From Gnetum montanum (lineage: Eukaryota > Streptophyta > Gnetopsida > Gnetales > Gnetaceae), in NCBI GenBank assembly GCA_015680685.1, contig MNCI01004089.1:101021-165020 (forward strand): a DNA stretch of 64,000 nt, in the 5' to 3' direction. The position numbers and the translations under genes were made by a program. This document shows, in pieces, positions 49,740 through 63,000 of the stretch. The notes under the pieces are model-generated. The model saw only the letters and a program-made list of their open reading frames with translations, was not told the origin of the DNA and made no database searches. Position 1 is the first letter of the stretch. Every line of letters starts with the position of its first letter.

Positions 49740-51742
49740 ATACTACTACCTTGGTGGCATCTTTTCCCATGATTATGGTTGATGCCATTGTTGGTATTGT
49801 TCATAAGGTTGTGGAGGAGCTCCACTTGGGTAGTAAGCTTGTTGTTGCTGGTGGAACTACCATGAATTGCCTTGAGGATAAGGCAATTGTTTGGGTGCTT
49901 GTCTATGTGCTAGTCAAGGATTTAATGCATACACCCTAGACTCTTGTAAGTGTGACACCACAAGGCAACAACCCTTGGATGTTTGTATTGATAAATGTCA
50001 CAATTAGTTTCATCATCAAAGTTAATTTCCACAACTTCCTCTATGATAGCAGCTTTGCCCTTACCTCTTTGGTAGGCATGTCTAGCATCTTTTTGTCTCT
50101 TGCAGTTGTGATCACTAATTTTCTCTTTGGATTCTTTAGCAATCTTCATAGCAATTTGAATTTTTTCATCCAAAGAGTCCCATAATTTATCAACCTTTGT
50201 CAAAATATTAGAAATATATTTTTGGATGGGCAAGATTTTCCTAATCACCACTTCATTAAGTGGTGACTCCTCTTTGTTACAAAATTAGGCCTCCCATTTC
50301 CTGATGGAAGGGTTCCTATTATACTCTTCTGCACTTTCTCTTTTTTGTATCTCACCTTCTTCTTTTGCTACCTACTTAATTAGCCTTTGGATCTGATGAG
50401 CTCTTAGTTCAAACAATCTTCCTTGGTCATACACCCTAAGAGTTCTTCTAGTTTCTACTCTAAGCCCATCTATGATGTGACAAAGTTGTTTTGTCTAAGA
50501 ATAACCATGGCCAAGGCATTAGTGTAAGAGTGAATACTATTTTCTCATAGAGGCATCCAAGGGTTCATGTGTTCCTTGTTTCTAGTCTTGGATTTTTCTT
50601 CTTAGATTAGACACTCTGAAGTACATCTAGTATTTATCATTAAATAGCTCTAATATGGTACGCCATTAGCAAGTGGATTCTAGTTCGAAGGACCAGTATA
50701 AGCTTTTAGCTTCCTTGATGAGTGTCCTAGGGAAAATCTTGAGTTTCTACCACTCATTTTATATATTTTGTTAGGCACAAGCATCATTGAAAGCTTGTAG
50801 GTGTGTTTGTGAATCAACATTGTATCCCCCCTCAAATTTTGAGATATTATTCATGTTTAATTACTTGATCCTATTGTCTTTCATATACTTGGTTGGAATT
50901 CGAATTACCCCTGCAATGTTGAGCATACTTCAAGTTGCCAATAGAGGTTCATCATTTTCATTGTGTCGATGATGCTGATGATTGTTTTGGCCACCCCTTT
51001 GGTCTTGGTGGCCATCACGGTCATTGTTGTCTCGTTGATCACCTTCATCATGATTATTTTGATGGTAGCTTCTATGAGAACTAGTAGATGAAAAGAAATG
51101 TTTAGAATTAGTTGAAGAGGATGAAGGAGAAGGTGGACCACCATCATGATCATTTTGTCTACTATCACTTTTTCACTCATTATGATCTTCATCCTTAGAT
51201 CCCTTACTATTTTTATGTTTGCTTAAGTCCCTACTTCGAATATTTCTTTTTCCTGAACCTATTTTATGAATAGTTGACCATAGGTTCAAGGTCACACCCT
51301 TGTTACCAACAACAGGGGGTGGAGAATCTTCATGTTGAGAACCTTCAGAGGGAGGATTCTCATTTTCATCTTGATCTGGTAGGAACAAGGGATTAGTGAA
51401 ATGTTTTTCCTTCATTGTCTTATGGAGCCTCTCTTGATGTTGATCTCACTTATAATGTGTTTCAGTCAAATAGTAGTCCGAAATGTCATAACCATCCACA
51501 ATGTATTCCTCATGAAGATCAGCGATGTCCAACTTCTTAAGAGTTTGAAGTAGCATCCTAGGCATAGATTGATCGGGGGGCAAGACGATGTTGCCCTCTA
51601 TATCATGCCATCACAACTATTCATCCTTATGTAGAATGAAGGTGAAGTTTGGTACATACTCATTTGGATGAGTATATACCACTTTGCACTCTTGTGGGAC
51701 TAGTGATTGGACATCTTCACACCTACGAGAAGAAGAAGACAT
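49740..51742 (-). pseudogene. gag (copy III)
   Basis: ATG at 51742 opens MSSSS. The N-terminal domain is followed by a Pro/Ser/His acidic spacer (51173-51415, NENPPSEGSQHEDSPPP), the capsid-like core (about 50450-50700), a Lys/Glu helix (50251-50050) and a damaged zinc knuckle reading CDIYQYKHP, where the second Cys has become Tyr. Confidence 0.7.
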
Positions 51743-51899
51743 TTTGCAATATGAAATAAAATGTTAGTGTGCTTTTATAATTCTATGTATAGTGGAAAAG
51801 CTATTGTCCTTGAGGTTCATACAATGATGTTAATGGTATTTACTAAATCTAAATAGCACATATTTCAACAAAAAAAGTCCCTAGTAATGGCGTCAAAAA

Positions 51900-52822
51900 T
51901 GAGTAACGAGGTATCCCTACACCCAACCATATGAATCATAGAGCATTCACCCATGATCTGGTCAAATTTCATGGGCTTTGTAGTTTCTGGTGCACTAGTA
52001 TTCTAGGAGGTGAATCTTGTCTCAAGGTCAATTGTTGTCTTCCCAATTATACTTGTGACATACACTGCTATGGTTAAGTGTAATTGAGGCATTTGATTTT
52101 TATCATTTTGTATTTTATGGTTTTGATATCTAGAGAGAGATAAAGTAATTTGATTAACTAATTTATTTAAACTAATTAACTAGTATTTAACTAGTCCTAA
52201 CATAAGCATTTGATCCCACTTTTTGCACACATCCTAAACCCACATATCTACTACTAGGTTACCAAGCACTACACTATTAGGCATACCAAGAAATAACGTT
52301 GTTGGAATTACCAAGCGAATATATGTTACACTTGAAGTGATCGTACTTATGTATTTAATCTATCTAGCTTATCTTACTCAATTATCTTAATTAGCTTAAT
52401 TACTGGAAAACATTAAATAATTAATTGAAAAAATTAAATGCATGAATGAGATATTTAATCTATCTAGAATTCTGCAAGGTTTATCAGAAATATCATCTTT
52501 ATTGCTGCACACACTGTTGTGCTCGGGTACAACAATGCTTGTATAAAGATCCATACACTCAATGACTCCTCCTATGGGCACTTGGGAGAAAAATTCTAAC
52601 TTTCAAATGAACAAACTGTAAGATCTTTGTTACTTCTAAAATCTTCATGCCATAAATGCAGCTAATAGGTGCATATTTATAGGTGAAATATAGACACTAC
52701 GTCGATCGGGCCTTATTGACATATGATGCAATGCATCAATGAGGCCTTGTTGACGAGGCCTATTCAATGAAGTCGCATTAACAAGGCTTCATTGATGTAG
52801 CCAAAAAAACTACAACTTATCA
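51900..52822 (-). repeat. LTR shared by copy III (5') and copy IV (3')
   Basis: Runs from TGAGTAACGAGG (start slightly decayed) to AACTTATCA. The low side abuts a damaged primer site and copy III gag. The high side abuts a GGGGGAGATGGCC polypurine tract and copy IV integrase. It is therefore the 3' LTR of one element and the 5' LTR of the next. Confidence 0.85.
52674..52681 (-). promoter_or_regulatory. TATA box of the shared LTR III/IV
   Basis: Minus TATAAATA at the conserved position. Confidence 0.6.
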
Positions 52823-52830
52823 GATGGCCA

Positions 52831-52843
52831 TCTCCCCCACAAC
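52831..52843 (-). other. Polypurine tract of copy IV
   Basis: Minus GTTGTGGGGGAGA followed by TGGCCATC and the LTR at 52822. This is the only copy in which the tract is next to the LTR as expected. Confidence 0.65.
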
Positions 52844-52844
52844 T

Positions 52845-54115
52845 AAGTTGAAATGAGGAGATTTGAAAGATTATGCATGGTTTCCCATCCTATGAGGCAT
52901 TTGTTGTACCAGCTTGCTTAGGCTTATGGAAAGGTTTGACTTATTGTATGTTGACCAACTTCTTCTTATCTGGGCTCTCAGGTTTATAGATCAACATGGC
53001 CCCATAAGGAAAAGTTTGATAAATGATATAGGGTCCTTCCCACAACATTTGGAACTTAGTTCATTTAGGTACATGTTTGGGGTTCAAGTAGAGGATCTTA
53101 TCTACTTGTTGAAATTTTCCTGTCCTAATTCTAAGGTCATGGTACTTTTTGTTAAATGCCTTGTGAAAGTCATTAGATGACAAGGCCACCAATTGGTTTT
53201 CATCTAGCAAGTTGAGATTCATTAATCTTTTCTTTTGTGATAGACTTAAGTCAAGGTCAAGGTCACAAGCTATTGAAAGTGTACAAAGCTTGGATTGAAT
53301 AGGAAGTGTTGGTAATTTTCCATACACCAGATCATAGAGAGAATAGCTTATAATAAGTTTCCATGTTGAGTGATAGGCCTAGAGGGCATTATTGAGTTTT
53401 GTGCTCTAGTCTTTCCTATATTTGTTGACAATTCTAGTTAGGAACTCTGTGATTTCCCTATTGGTAACCTTAGCTTAACCATTGGCTTGGGGGGTGGTAG
53501 GGTTTTGTTAGTTTATGTTCAACCCCTAAGCGTTACATGAGTTTCTAAAAGGTAGTGCCTGTAAAGTGGGTTCCATTGTTAGAAATTAATGCACATGGCA
53601 CAACAAACCTATTTACAACATTCTATTGTACAAATCGAGCAGTAGTAGAAAATGTACAGCTAGTGATCATTATTGCTTCTGCCCATTTCATACAATAGTT
53701 AATAGTGACTATGTTGTACGCCTTCCCATTTGACATGGGTGTGATGGGACCTATGAAATCAATGCCCTAGATGCCAAAGGATTCTAGTAGTTGGATCCAT
53801 TATTGAGGTTCCTCCATTTGAGTAGTCATTCCACCATCTACTTGGAAACATTCATAGGAGTGGACATATTGGTAAGCATCATTAAAAACTATTGGCTAAT
53901 AATACCTTGCCATTAAGATTTTGATGGTCATGCATCTCCTAGCATAGTGGCCCCCACAAGGACCTTCATGAGTGTCCTAGAGAATGCATAGTTGATCAAC
54001 ATCATAGACACACCAATGAACTAGCGAATCAACACACACCTTGTAGAGGTGTTTGTTGATCTTCATGAAGCATATTACTTGGTGAAAAAATATTGTTTCT
54101 TCCAATGGTCCAACC
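52845..54115 (-). pseudogene. Integrase (copy IV)
   Basis: The finger region (53870-54110) and core (53440-53810) are broken by stops. The C-terminal part is clean at 53061-53327, reading MYGKLPTLPIQ, then KKRLMNLNLLDENQL and KYHDLRIRTGKFQQVDKIL. This is the Athila-type integrase tail before a GPF-like end. Confidence 0.75.
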
Positions 54116-54121
54116 CTTCTC

Positions 54122-54640
54122 TTAAGTGAAAAGATAGGTGAGAATACCATCATACCATTTAGACTCAGTAAGAAATTGTTTAGTTATAGCCCTAGAAAAG
54201 AGGAGTTCATCAGGAAATAGATTGGATAGTGGACTTTTGTCCTCTTTGTTGTCCCATCGCAACTGAGACAAGTGGTTAATGACCACATTGTCAATTCCCT
54301 TTTGATCTATCATTGTAAGATCAAATTCTTGTAAGATCACCAGCCACCATATGACATGAGGACTCACTATTGGCGTATTCATGAGGAAGTAAATGGCACT
54401 ATGATCCATGTGCATAAACACTTTGTATCCAAGAACATAATGCCTAAACTTTTCTAGAGTAAACACTACTATCATCAATTCTTTTTCTATGGTGGTGTAG
54501 TCTAATTGTGCACCGATAATGCTTCAACTTGTGCTATGGATGTAATATTGATGTTTCCTATTGTCCAACTATGGAATCATGGCTTCCACAGCGTAATTTG
54601 ATGCATCCTTCATAACATAAAATGGTATAGACTAGTCAGG
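54122..54640 (-). pseudogene. RNase H and linker (copy IV)
   Basis: Frame 54122-54478 reads VVFTLEKFRHYVLGYKVF, HMDHSAIYFLMNTP, DLTMIDQKGIDNVVINHLSQL and an acidic linker. This is close to copy II with few breaks. Confidence 0.8.
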
Positions 54641-55620
54641 TGCTTATAGAATTGGATTTTCTACAAGTTTTTCCAATTTTTGTTGAAATTCTATTTCACA
54701 TTCTTTGGTCTAGATAAATGGAACATCTTTCTTTGTTAGCCCCACCAATGATTTTGTGATCTTAGAGAAATTCTCTATGAATCGCTAATAGTAGCTAGTG
54801 TGTCCAAGAAATAACTAAATATCTTTGACGATTTCTAGTTGGTGGGTAATTTCTTAAATGACCCTTATTTTTTTACTGCCAACCTCAATTCTTGCTTGTG
54901 AGATTTGGTGCCCCAATACAGTGCCCTCCTAGACTATTAGATGATTCTTTTGCCAATTGAGCTACAAGTTTGTTTCCATACATCTTTTTAGTACTTGCTC
55001 AAAGTAGTCCAAGGCTTACTCAAATGTAGTTCCATAGGTGGAGAAGTCATCCATGAAGACTTCCACACTAATACTAATTTGCTATTGAAAAATGCTTAAG
55101 ACTAGGCATTGGAAGGTGGCAAAAGCATCACATAGATTAAAAGGCATCTTGCAATATGTAAAGGTCCCCTAGGGATTTATGAAAGTTATTTTGGCTTGGT
55201 CCTCTAGCGTGATTTAGATTTTGTTATAGCCACTATAACCATCTAGAAAACTATAATAGCAATGCCCAGATATGGTGTTTAACACTTGATCAACGAATGG
55301 TGGTGGAAAATGATCCTTGAATGTTGACATATTCAATAGTTGAAAATTGATGCAGATCCATCACTTGGCATCTTTCTTGGCACAATCATGAGTGAACTAA
55401 CCTACTCACTATCCATAATGGGATAGATGAACTTTGTCTTGAGGATTTGTTTGATTTTCTCTTTGATGATCTACTTCAATTTTGGATTCAATTGCCTCTA
55501 TGGCTATCTCTTTAGCTTCATGATTAGATCAATGTAGAATGATGTTGGCATATCCTAGGATCAAACCCTATGAGTTCAGGATATGACCAAGCAAAGGATA
55601 CTAACCATATTTCAACCACA
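54640..55620 (-). pseudogene. Reverse transcriptase (copy IV)
   Basis: Same motif order as copy II. The catalytic EVFMDDFSTYG box is intact at about 55030-55060. Frequent stops and small shifts elsewhere. Confidence 0.7.
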
Positions 55621-55979
55621 TTTAATAGCATTTGTTTCTATTTTGAAGTAATATTCGCATTGATTATTAATGACTTTCCATTTTTTAAGAATACATATTC
55701 CATGCCAGTAGGTAGAGTTTTTAATTCAAAGGGCTCTTACTTGAAATTATCAAGAATTTCCAACTCTCCCTAGTAGGTATCATAATTTACATTATTAGAG
55801 AGTTGGTGATGAACTTGTTTGAGTTCATCCATACCTGGGTCATATGCACATGTTAGGCTTTCATTAGATTCCATGTAAAGTGTGTTGCTTTTAAGATCAA
55901 TGGTCAGCCATTGAGTGTCCTCTTGTTTTGTGGCTACAGTATATAAAAACCTTTTAATAATTGCTTCTAGTGCACACTT

Positions 55980-56510
55980 CTTACATGCAGAAATGGATGC
56001 TCATTTCACTGAATAAAGTTTCTGCATGCAATTGCACCTAGTATCACTATATGTGATGCATGGAACTTGCTTCTTCTTGATCTTTTTGAAAGCATTTTCC
56101 TTAGATATTTTCAAGGAAAGATTTCTTATGCCCATTCTTACATCAACGGTGCTCAACCATGCCCTTCCCATGAAGATTGGGAAGTCCCCTTTGTAGTTCT
56201 TAACCTTGATTACTAGTAAATCAATAGGATAATAATACCCACAAAAAGTGATCACAATGTCTTCTACTAGTCCCAATGAAATAGTGATGGATTAGTCTAC
56301 CAATTCTAATCTAATATTGCTCTTCTTGAGAGGAGGCAGGTTTCATGTAGTATACATCTCATGAGAAATCAAGTTGACATTGGAACCTGAATCAAGGAGA
56401 GCTTTACATGGTTCATTCTCATAAATATGTAAATAAATAAGAGGACTTCTAGGATTGGTCAATTTTCTAGGAAGGTTTTCCATCTTGAATCTAATCAAAT
56501 ACAACATGAG
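55980..56510 (-). pseudogene. Aspartic protease (copy IV)
   Basis: Frame 56001-56276 reads GLVEDIVITFCGYYYPIDLL and FPIFMGRAWLSTVDVRMG, then a KKKQVPCITYSD linker. The DxG strand is upstream in decayed sequence (about 56370-56400). Confidence 0.75.
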
Positions 56511-56649
56511 TAAGCATAATAGTATGGATTCTAACTAGTATTTGGTTTGAAGGGGACTCGAATGAATTAGATGCAGAGAGAGATGGAGGAGTAGGGTTGC
56601 CAACCACATGTGTATGTGATAGCTTAGATGGACTGTGGGATTAAAAGAA

Positions 56650-59028
56650 AGATCTTTTCCATGATCTAGTGTCTAAACTACTTGGTTGAGAAACTAGTTG
56701 TAGATTAATGACCCTAGTGGCATTGCATTGTTGTAGTTAGGCTGGAAGTTCATCTTGCATAGACGGAGTAGGTGGTAGATGGGTTAAGGGTGGAGGAATA
56801 GGTGTAGGAGTAGGAGGAGGATGAGGATAAAAGGTGGTATTCCCTTTTACATATGGAGAATGAGTTCGATAATAGTCAGAAGGGTAGTAGTGACGTTGGA
56901 AAGTAAAAACATGACTGGAAGAGTCACGTAGAGACAAGGGTTGTTGATTGTAATACCCATATGGATTAGGTTTTCTATAAGGGTATTACTACCTTGGCAG
57001 TGCTAGCACCCATGACTATGGCTATTGCCACTATTGGTAATGCTCATATGATTTCCATGGAATTCCACTTGGATAATACTATTGTTGATGATGGAACTGC
57101 CTAGGATTACCTTGAGAATAAGGCAACCTTCTAGGTGTTTTCCTTTGTTCTAGTCATGGATTCTAAGCATACACCCTAGAATCCTATAAGTGCAACAAGA
57201 TGAGGCATCATCCCTTAGGATGTTCATAATGGTAGATTTGACACCCACCATCATCATTGGATTTAGTTACTGCAACTTCCTTTACTACAACAATCTTTGA
57301 TTGGCATGTTCAACTTCCTTGTGCCTCCTATGATCACAATCATTACCTTGTCCTGTCGACTCTTTAGCAATTTTTAAGATAGCTTAAAATTAGCTATCCA
57401 TAAAGTCACATAATTGATCAACCTTGGCTACAATGTTAGAGGTAAATTTTGAAGTGGCAAGGTTTTCTAGTTCACTACCTCATCAAGTGATGATTCCTTC
57501 TCACTATCATAAAATCAAACCTCCCTCTTGCAAATGGAAGGATCATGGTTGTATTCCTCTACACTTTCATGTTTCCTCTACTCTCCTTTTGCTACCTTCT
57601 TAATCAACCATTGAATCTAATGGGCTCTTAATTATGACAATTTCCCTTGGGAATAGATGCTAAGAGTTCTCCTTGTTTCTAATCAGAGCCCATCCACAAT
57701 ATGATAAAGTTACTGTAGTTGAGAATAACCATGGCTAGGACATCAGTGCAATAAGGAATATTATTGGGCCATGGTGGCATCCAAGGATTGATGTGTCCCT
57801 TGTTTCCATCCTTGGATTTGCCTCCTCAAGTTGGACACTGGGGAGTGCATCTAATATTTGTCATTAAATAGTTTGAGCATTATACTCCACCATCTAATAG
57901 ATTCTAGTTCTAAGGACTAATACTAGTTTTTTACTTCTTTAATGAGTGTCATGGGGAATAAATTAAACTTTTGCCAATCATTTTCTATATTTTGCAAGGC
58001 ACATGCATTGTGGAAAGCTTGGAGATGGTTCTATAGATTTGAGTTATATCCTCCTTCAAACCAAAGAATATTATTCATGTCTAGCCTCTTAATCCAACTA
58101 TCCATCATGTGCCTTGTGGGAATCCTTACTACCTCTGCAATGTTTAACATGCTCTGGGTGGCAAGAAAAGGCTCATTGAAATAATCATTCTAGTACCTAC
58201 AATGTCTTCTACTACCCCTTTAGTCATGGAAATGAGTCTCTCTTGAATGCTCGCACCCCTGGTCTTGACTTGTCCAATGGTCCCTTTGATTATCTCAATC
58301 CTATTAACAACCTCTATCATGATCATGCCCCATATGGTTTCATTCAAAGCCATAAGAGGAAGAAGATGATGATGAAGGTGAAGAGGAAGGAGGACTAGCA
58401 TCATCATAGTGCCTAATACCCCCACTTTAGTGATTTCAACCACAATCATGATCATGCTTTTTGTCCACATCCCTACTCTAACTCTTCTCCTTGGATCCTC
58501 CTTTGTCATTGGATCCATTCCTTCTAGAACTTGGATTATGGATTGTTGACTATAGGTTCTAGCTTTGACATCCTTCACTGAAGTCAAAGAGAGAATTTTT
58601 ACTAAATGGAAAACACCTAGAGAAGGATTCTCCACCATCTTTTTGGTATGGCAGGTATGGAGAATCATTGTACCACATCCCCTTCACATTTTCATAGCGT
58701 TGCTCTAGCTATTGATCCCTTAGACATTGTGCATCACTGGGATGATAATCCCTAGAGTCACTATATTGTAGAACATGCTTAGTATGAAATCCCTAGAGGC
58801 CCAAATGCACAAGATTTTGTTGAAGATCATAGGAACAGATTGATCTAGTGGAAACACAATGTTTCCCTCTATGTTGTGCCACCATATTAGTTCACCCTGG
58901 TGCAAGATGAAGGTGAAATTGGATACATTGTCATCACGATGAGCATATATCACTCTATATTCTTGGGGCACCTACTAATTCATTTTGTTAGACTTGAGTG
59001 GAGAATCACTCTCATGAGAAGAAGACAT
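56650..59028 (-). pseudogene. gag (copy IV)
   Basis: ATG at 59028 (MSSSHESDSPLKSNK), one early TAG, then PQEYRVIYAHRDD and FILHQGELIWW. The acidic spacer, capsid-like core (about 57650-57880), knuckle remnant near 57195-57245 (a Cys changed to Tyr and a stop) and Pro/Tyr-rich tail (56737-56937, YPHPPPTPTP) follow. The frame at 58144-58668 is an out-of-frame shadow of the spacer. Confidence 0.7.
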
Positions 59029-59172
59029 ATTGTGTTAGAAAATAAGAAATGTAATGTGTTTCTTAAAATTGTTGTAGTAATTTTAATGCATGATATGACT
59101 TCTAGGGTTTATTCCAATGATCTTGAATAAATTTTCACTAAGTCCTAGATAGCACATGTAACAACTAAAAGA

Positions 59173-59190
59173 TCCTTGGCAATGGTGCCA
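59173..59190 (-). other. Primer-binding site of copy IV
   Basis: Minus TGGCACCATTGCCAAGGA, one base inside the LTR, tRNA-Asp-like. Confidence 0.65.
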
Positions 59191-59191
59191 A

Positions 59192-60061
59192 TGATAAGTG
59201 ACAAGGTACCCCTATGCCCAACCATATGAATCATAAGCATTTACGTGCAATCTGGTTGAATTTTGTAGACCCTAAGTTTTTAAGTACACTAGTTCCAAGA
59301 TGTGAAATCTAATCATGACAAACATTATCTTCTCAACTATACTTATGGAGCTTAATTGTATGGTTAAGTATAATTGAGGCACATGATTTTTATTATTTCA
59401 TATTTTATTTGTCTATGATTAAGAATAGGTTGAAACTCAATTTATAATTAATTTAGCTAATCTTATTGCTAATTAGTAATTAACTACCCTTACATAACTA
59501 TTCAATCCGACTTTCCATGCACATCCTGAATATGTATAACATTGTTGGGTTACCAAAACTTAACATTGATGGGATTACCAAGAGTCATACAAATGCTTGA
59601 AGTAGTCATACTTATGTGCTTAATTAATTAACTACTGTTAGTTAGCTTACTTTTAGCTTAATTACTTGGAAGCATTAAAGGAAATTGCATAAAACATTAA
59701 ATGAATGGATAAAATATTTAAGCTAGCTAAGGTGCTGCAAGGTTTGATAAAAAAGTTCATCTTTATTGTCACACACATTATTTTATAGTGCTTGAATAAA
59801 GGTCTATACACTAAATGACTCCTGTTGTAGGCACTTTGGAAAATATTCTAACTCTAGAGAAAGGAAACTATAAGAGCTCTGCTATCTTATGACAAAAACT
59901 ATATAGAAACCATGTGCCCAAGTGCTATATTTATAGGTCAGCACATACCTCACAATATCAAATATCCAAAATTGCATCTTGGGATTCGATATCAAACACT
60001 CAACATTGCAAATCCAATATTAGATATTCGATATCAGAGCCTTGCTAAATGCGATTCATCA
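59192..60061 (-). repeat. 5' LTR of copy IV
   Basis: 870 bp from TGATAAGTGA to GATTCATCA. Alignable with the other family LTRs; TATA at 59928-59935. Sequence beyond it is Tat-like (T2). Confidence 0.85.
59928..59935 (-). promoter_or_regulatory. TATA box of copy IV LTR
   Basis: Minus TATAAATA at the conserved position. Confidence 0.6.
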
Positions 60062-63000
60062 CTAGCTTTTCCCATGATTTGACATGTGCTTAGATTCTAG
60101 TTTGATATTATTGTAGAAACTATTTTGACCAAGTGTACCATCAACTTTCATACAAGTTGAATTAGCTTCCCTAGCTTATGACATTTAAGAGGATGTTTAT
60201 TAACTAACAATTACTACACCCAGTTGCCTGAAGAACTTCATACATTGGAAAAAGGTGAATGGGATTTCTTTGGATAAAGCAATCCATGGTCTACTAAGAA
60301 GTAGGTTATATGGCATACAACTAGGTATGACATGTAGATATGCTTGGACTATAGCCTTTGCCATAGTCAAAGGTAGATCTATAGTCCTAAGAGTCATACT
60401 TTCTTGAGTGTTGAAAGAATATATAGTAGTATTTTTACTTTCCTTGAATTTTAAAGAGTCTTTGTTGATGATGGTTTTACAATTAATTTCTGATGATGGT
60501 TTTACAATGAATTTGAAATTCATTGTAAAACCATCATCAACAAAGACTCTTTAAGTCAATAACAATTCTATAACAACATGTATTTGCAAGAACTTGGTAT
60601 TGATGAAATCATTTATAGCTAAAACCACTTTATTATTTGAAAAAATAATTAAAGTAGAAATAAGATCATACTCTTTAATTCAAGATTTAATGTCTACATA
60701 GGTGATTTTAATTACTCTTATAGTGCTTATTGTAGAGAAATTAGAAATTTCATGTTCAGGAAGAGCATTATGATAATTCATCATGTCTTAATTAGGATTT
60801 CTAGGCTTGATAAATATCTTGACTTCATCAAGGAATTTCTTAATTTTTCTTTTTATCTCCATATAATTTTTGTATCATGGCCCAAAATTTGGTGATAATA
60901 GCAATATTTAGCATCATGATACCATCGTAGCCTAGGGTTTCAAACTTTCTTTATATGCACTAAAGAAAAGGTGATTAATCCATGTTTAAAATGTTTATTC
61001 ATTAGTTCTTTTAATGAATCATTCAAGAAGAAATAATAGAAGGAAGTCATGATTATGCTTATCAAGGCCTTGTATTTAATTAAGCTACTACATCGTAGAA
61101 AGGGTATGAGGTCATTACTATCTGATAGGGGTTTCAATCTCTATTTTTATTTCTATGCCTAGATCTAGAAATATTTATCCTTCTCCTTAACTATGTTACT
61201 TTCTCAACCTTTAATGCCCATTTAAAATCTTATCCAAGATCTTGAAATGTCCCATGATTAAGCAAGTATGAATGGATCTTTTGTGAGACTCAATTAACAT
61301 GCCAATTGAATCTTCTTTTAATGGTTAACACTTAAATGTAGAATTTACATCATGCCATTGATTAAAAAAGTTTTGAATTTACATCATATCATTTGATTAT
61401 TTTAGACTACTCAAATATTCCAAATCACTATACTTCTCTTTATTGATGGCATATTCATTAATGAATAAGTCAGTAAGTTGTTTGAAATCTTTGATAGTTC
61501 CATAAAAAAATGGATTAGTATCAATCAAGAGTCTTATCCACTAACATATACGAACAATATGTCTAATCACATTTCTTAAATTTATGGATATGACAACTAA
61601 GATATATGCATCCATAAAATATTGGTATATTTAACATTTACCTTTTGAAATTCAAACAAGAACATGAAACAATGCTGCTTATGGAATCTTAATTATCAAA
61701 AAATATAAAGGCCAAAGATGAATCAATGTAAGGGAACTAATAATATGGATCTCATGAAAGAAAATGTGATCTTGATATTCTTAGTCTATAATGAAAATTA
61801 TTTATCTCTTTTCCTTTGCAAATAAATTTCAACAAAAGGCTTCTTCAAACTTAATAAATTTCTTCTTAACGGAAAGCACATATGCAAGGCACACTATTTC
61901 TTTGAATAAATCTACTAATATTTTGATGTAATCTAAAAGATCATTATTGAATATTTATCATGGATTACTATCATGGGCTAAGAGTTCTTTTGGGAATGAC
62001 ATGATTATTATATATATAACAAAGATTAAGAATCTATCAATATTAATTATTTGTAGATCAATTAGATTTCTTAGGATTAGAAAAGAAGACTTGCATTGTG
62101 GATTTTCATCAATAGCATGAATAACCTAGAACCAAGTTCATTATGATTGATTTATTAATTTTTCATAGGTCAAAGGTTTAATCCATTCTTTTAGTACCAA
62201 AATATGAAGGAAGAATTCCACTTAGAAAATATGCAAAGAAATGTCTTTGTCCTTTGCTCTTATGAATCTTGTCATTCATGTGATCTGTTCAACTTTAATT
62301 GGATTCAAAGTCATTTAATAGACAAGAGATTTGATGATCTCATGTCACATTGATAAGGTAATTATGTTCTTATCAATATTTCCCTCATGGAATTAGGAGT
62401 TGCATAGATGATTTTATAGACTTGTTAGCAATGTGGCTTTCTCCTAAACTTAATTGAAGTCTACTTATTTTTTAATTGAACATGACTATAATGCTAGCAA
62501 AATTGTGAGGGATATGTAAAAAATATATTTTTCATATAAATGAAGATTAATAAGCAACAATATGATAATAGCTATTATGTTAGTTTAGTTAAGTGAGGAT
62601 GAAACAATTGCAATTAATTCATCAGTAAGAATAAATGAGTGCCAAGAAGATTTTCATGAGCATGTTAGCTAGATCTAGAGAATGATAAAATAAGCATGAA
62701 CACCACATCAATAAAGTTAAAATGGTATTTAAAAGATTATGATAACTACATCGATAGTTGAAGAGAGTAATGAAATGGTCATGACTATCATGTTGACAGA
62801 ATGAATATGCAATTAAATTATTGTGATTGCTACATCAACAAAGTTATGTAAATGATGGTACATCTTTCACTTCCATGTTGATAAGGTTCACTAAATGATT
62901 GGAAAACCATAATTGTAATGTCAACAAGGCTAGGTAGTTAATCAAATAACTAAAACCACCATATTGATAAAGCTAGATAATAAATTAGATGATTAGAATG

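Larger units (their letters stand above)
39998..52822 (-). mobile_element. Athila-like copy III, complete from LTR to LTR
   Basis: The span of 12.8 kb is within the usual Athila range. Minus order: LTR (51900-52822), damaged primer site, gag (51742 to ~49740), protease, RT, RNase H, integrase (to ~45610), polypurine-like tract, promoter-like segment, coiled-coil ORF (43479 to ~41020), LTR (39998-40906). Both LTRs are shared with neighbours. All frames are decayed. Confidence 0.82.
51900..60061 (-). mobile_element. Athila-like copy IV, lacking the third ORF
   Basis: Minus order: LTR 59192-60061, primer site, gag, protease, RT, RNase H, integrase, polypurine tract, LTR 51900-52822. Integrase runs almost straight into the 3' LTR, so the promoter-like segment and third ORF of copies II and III are absent. 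Total 8.2 kb. Confidence 0.83.
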
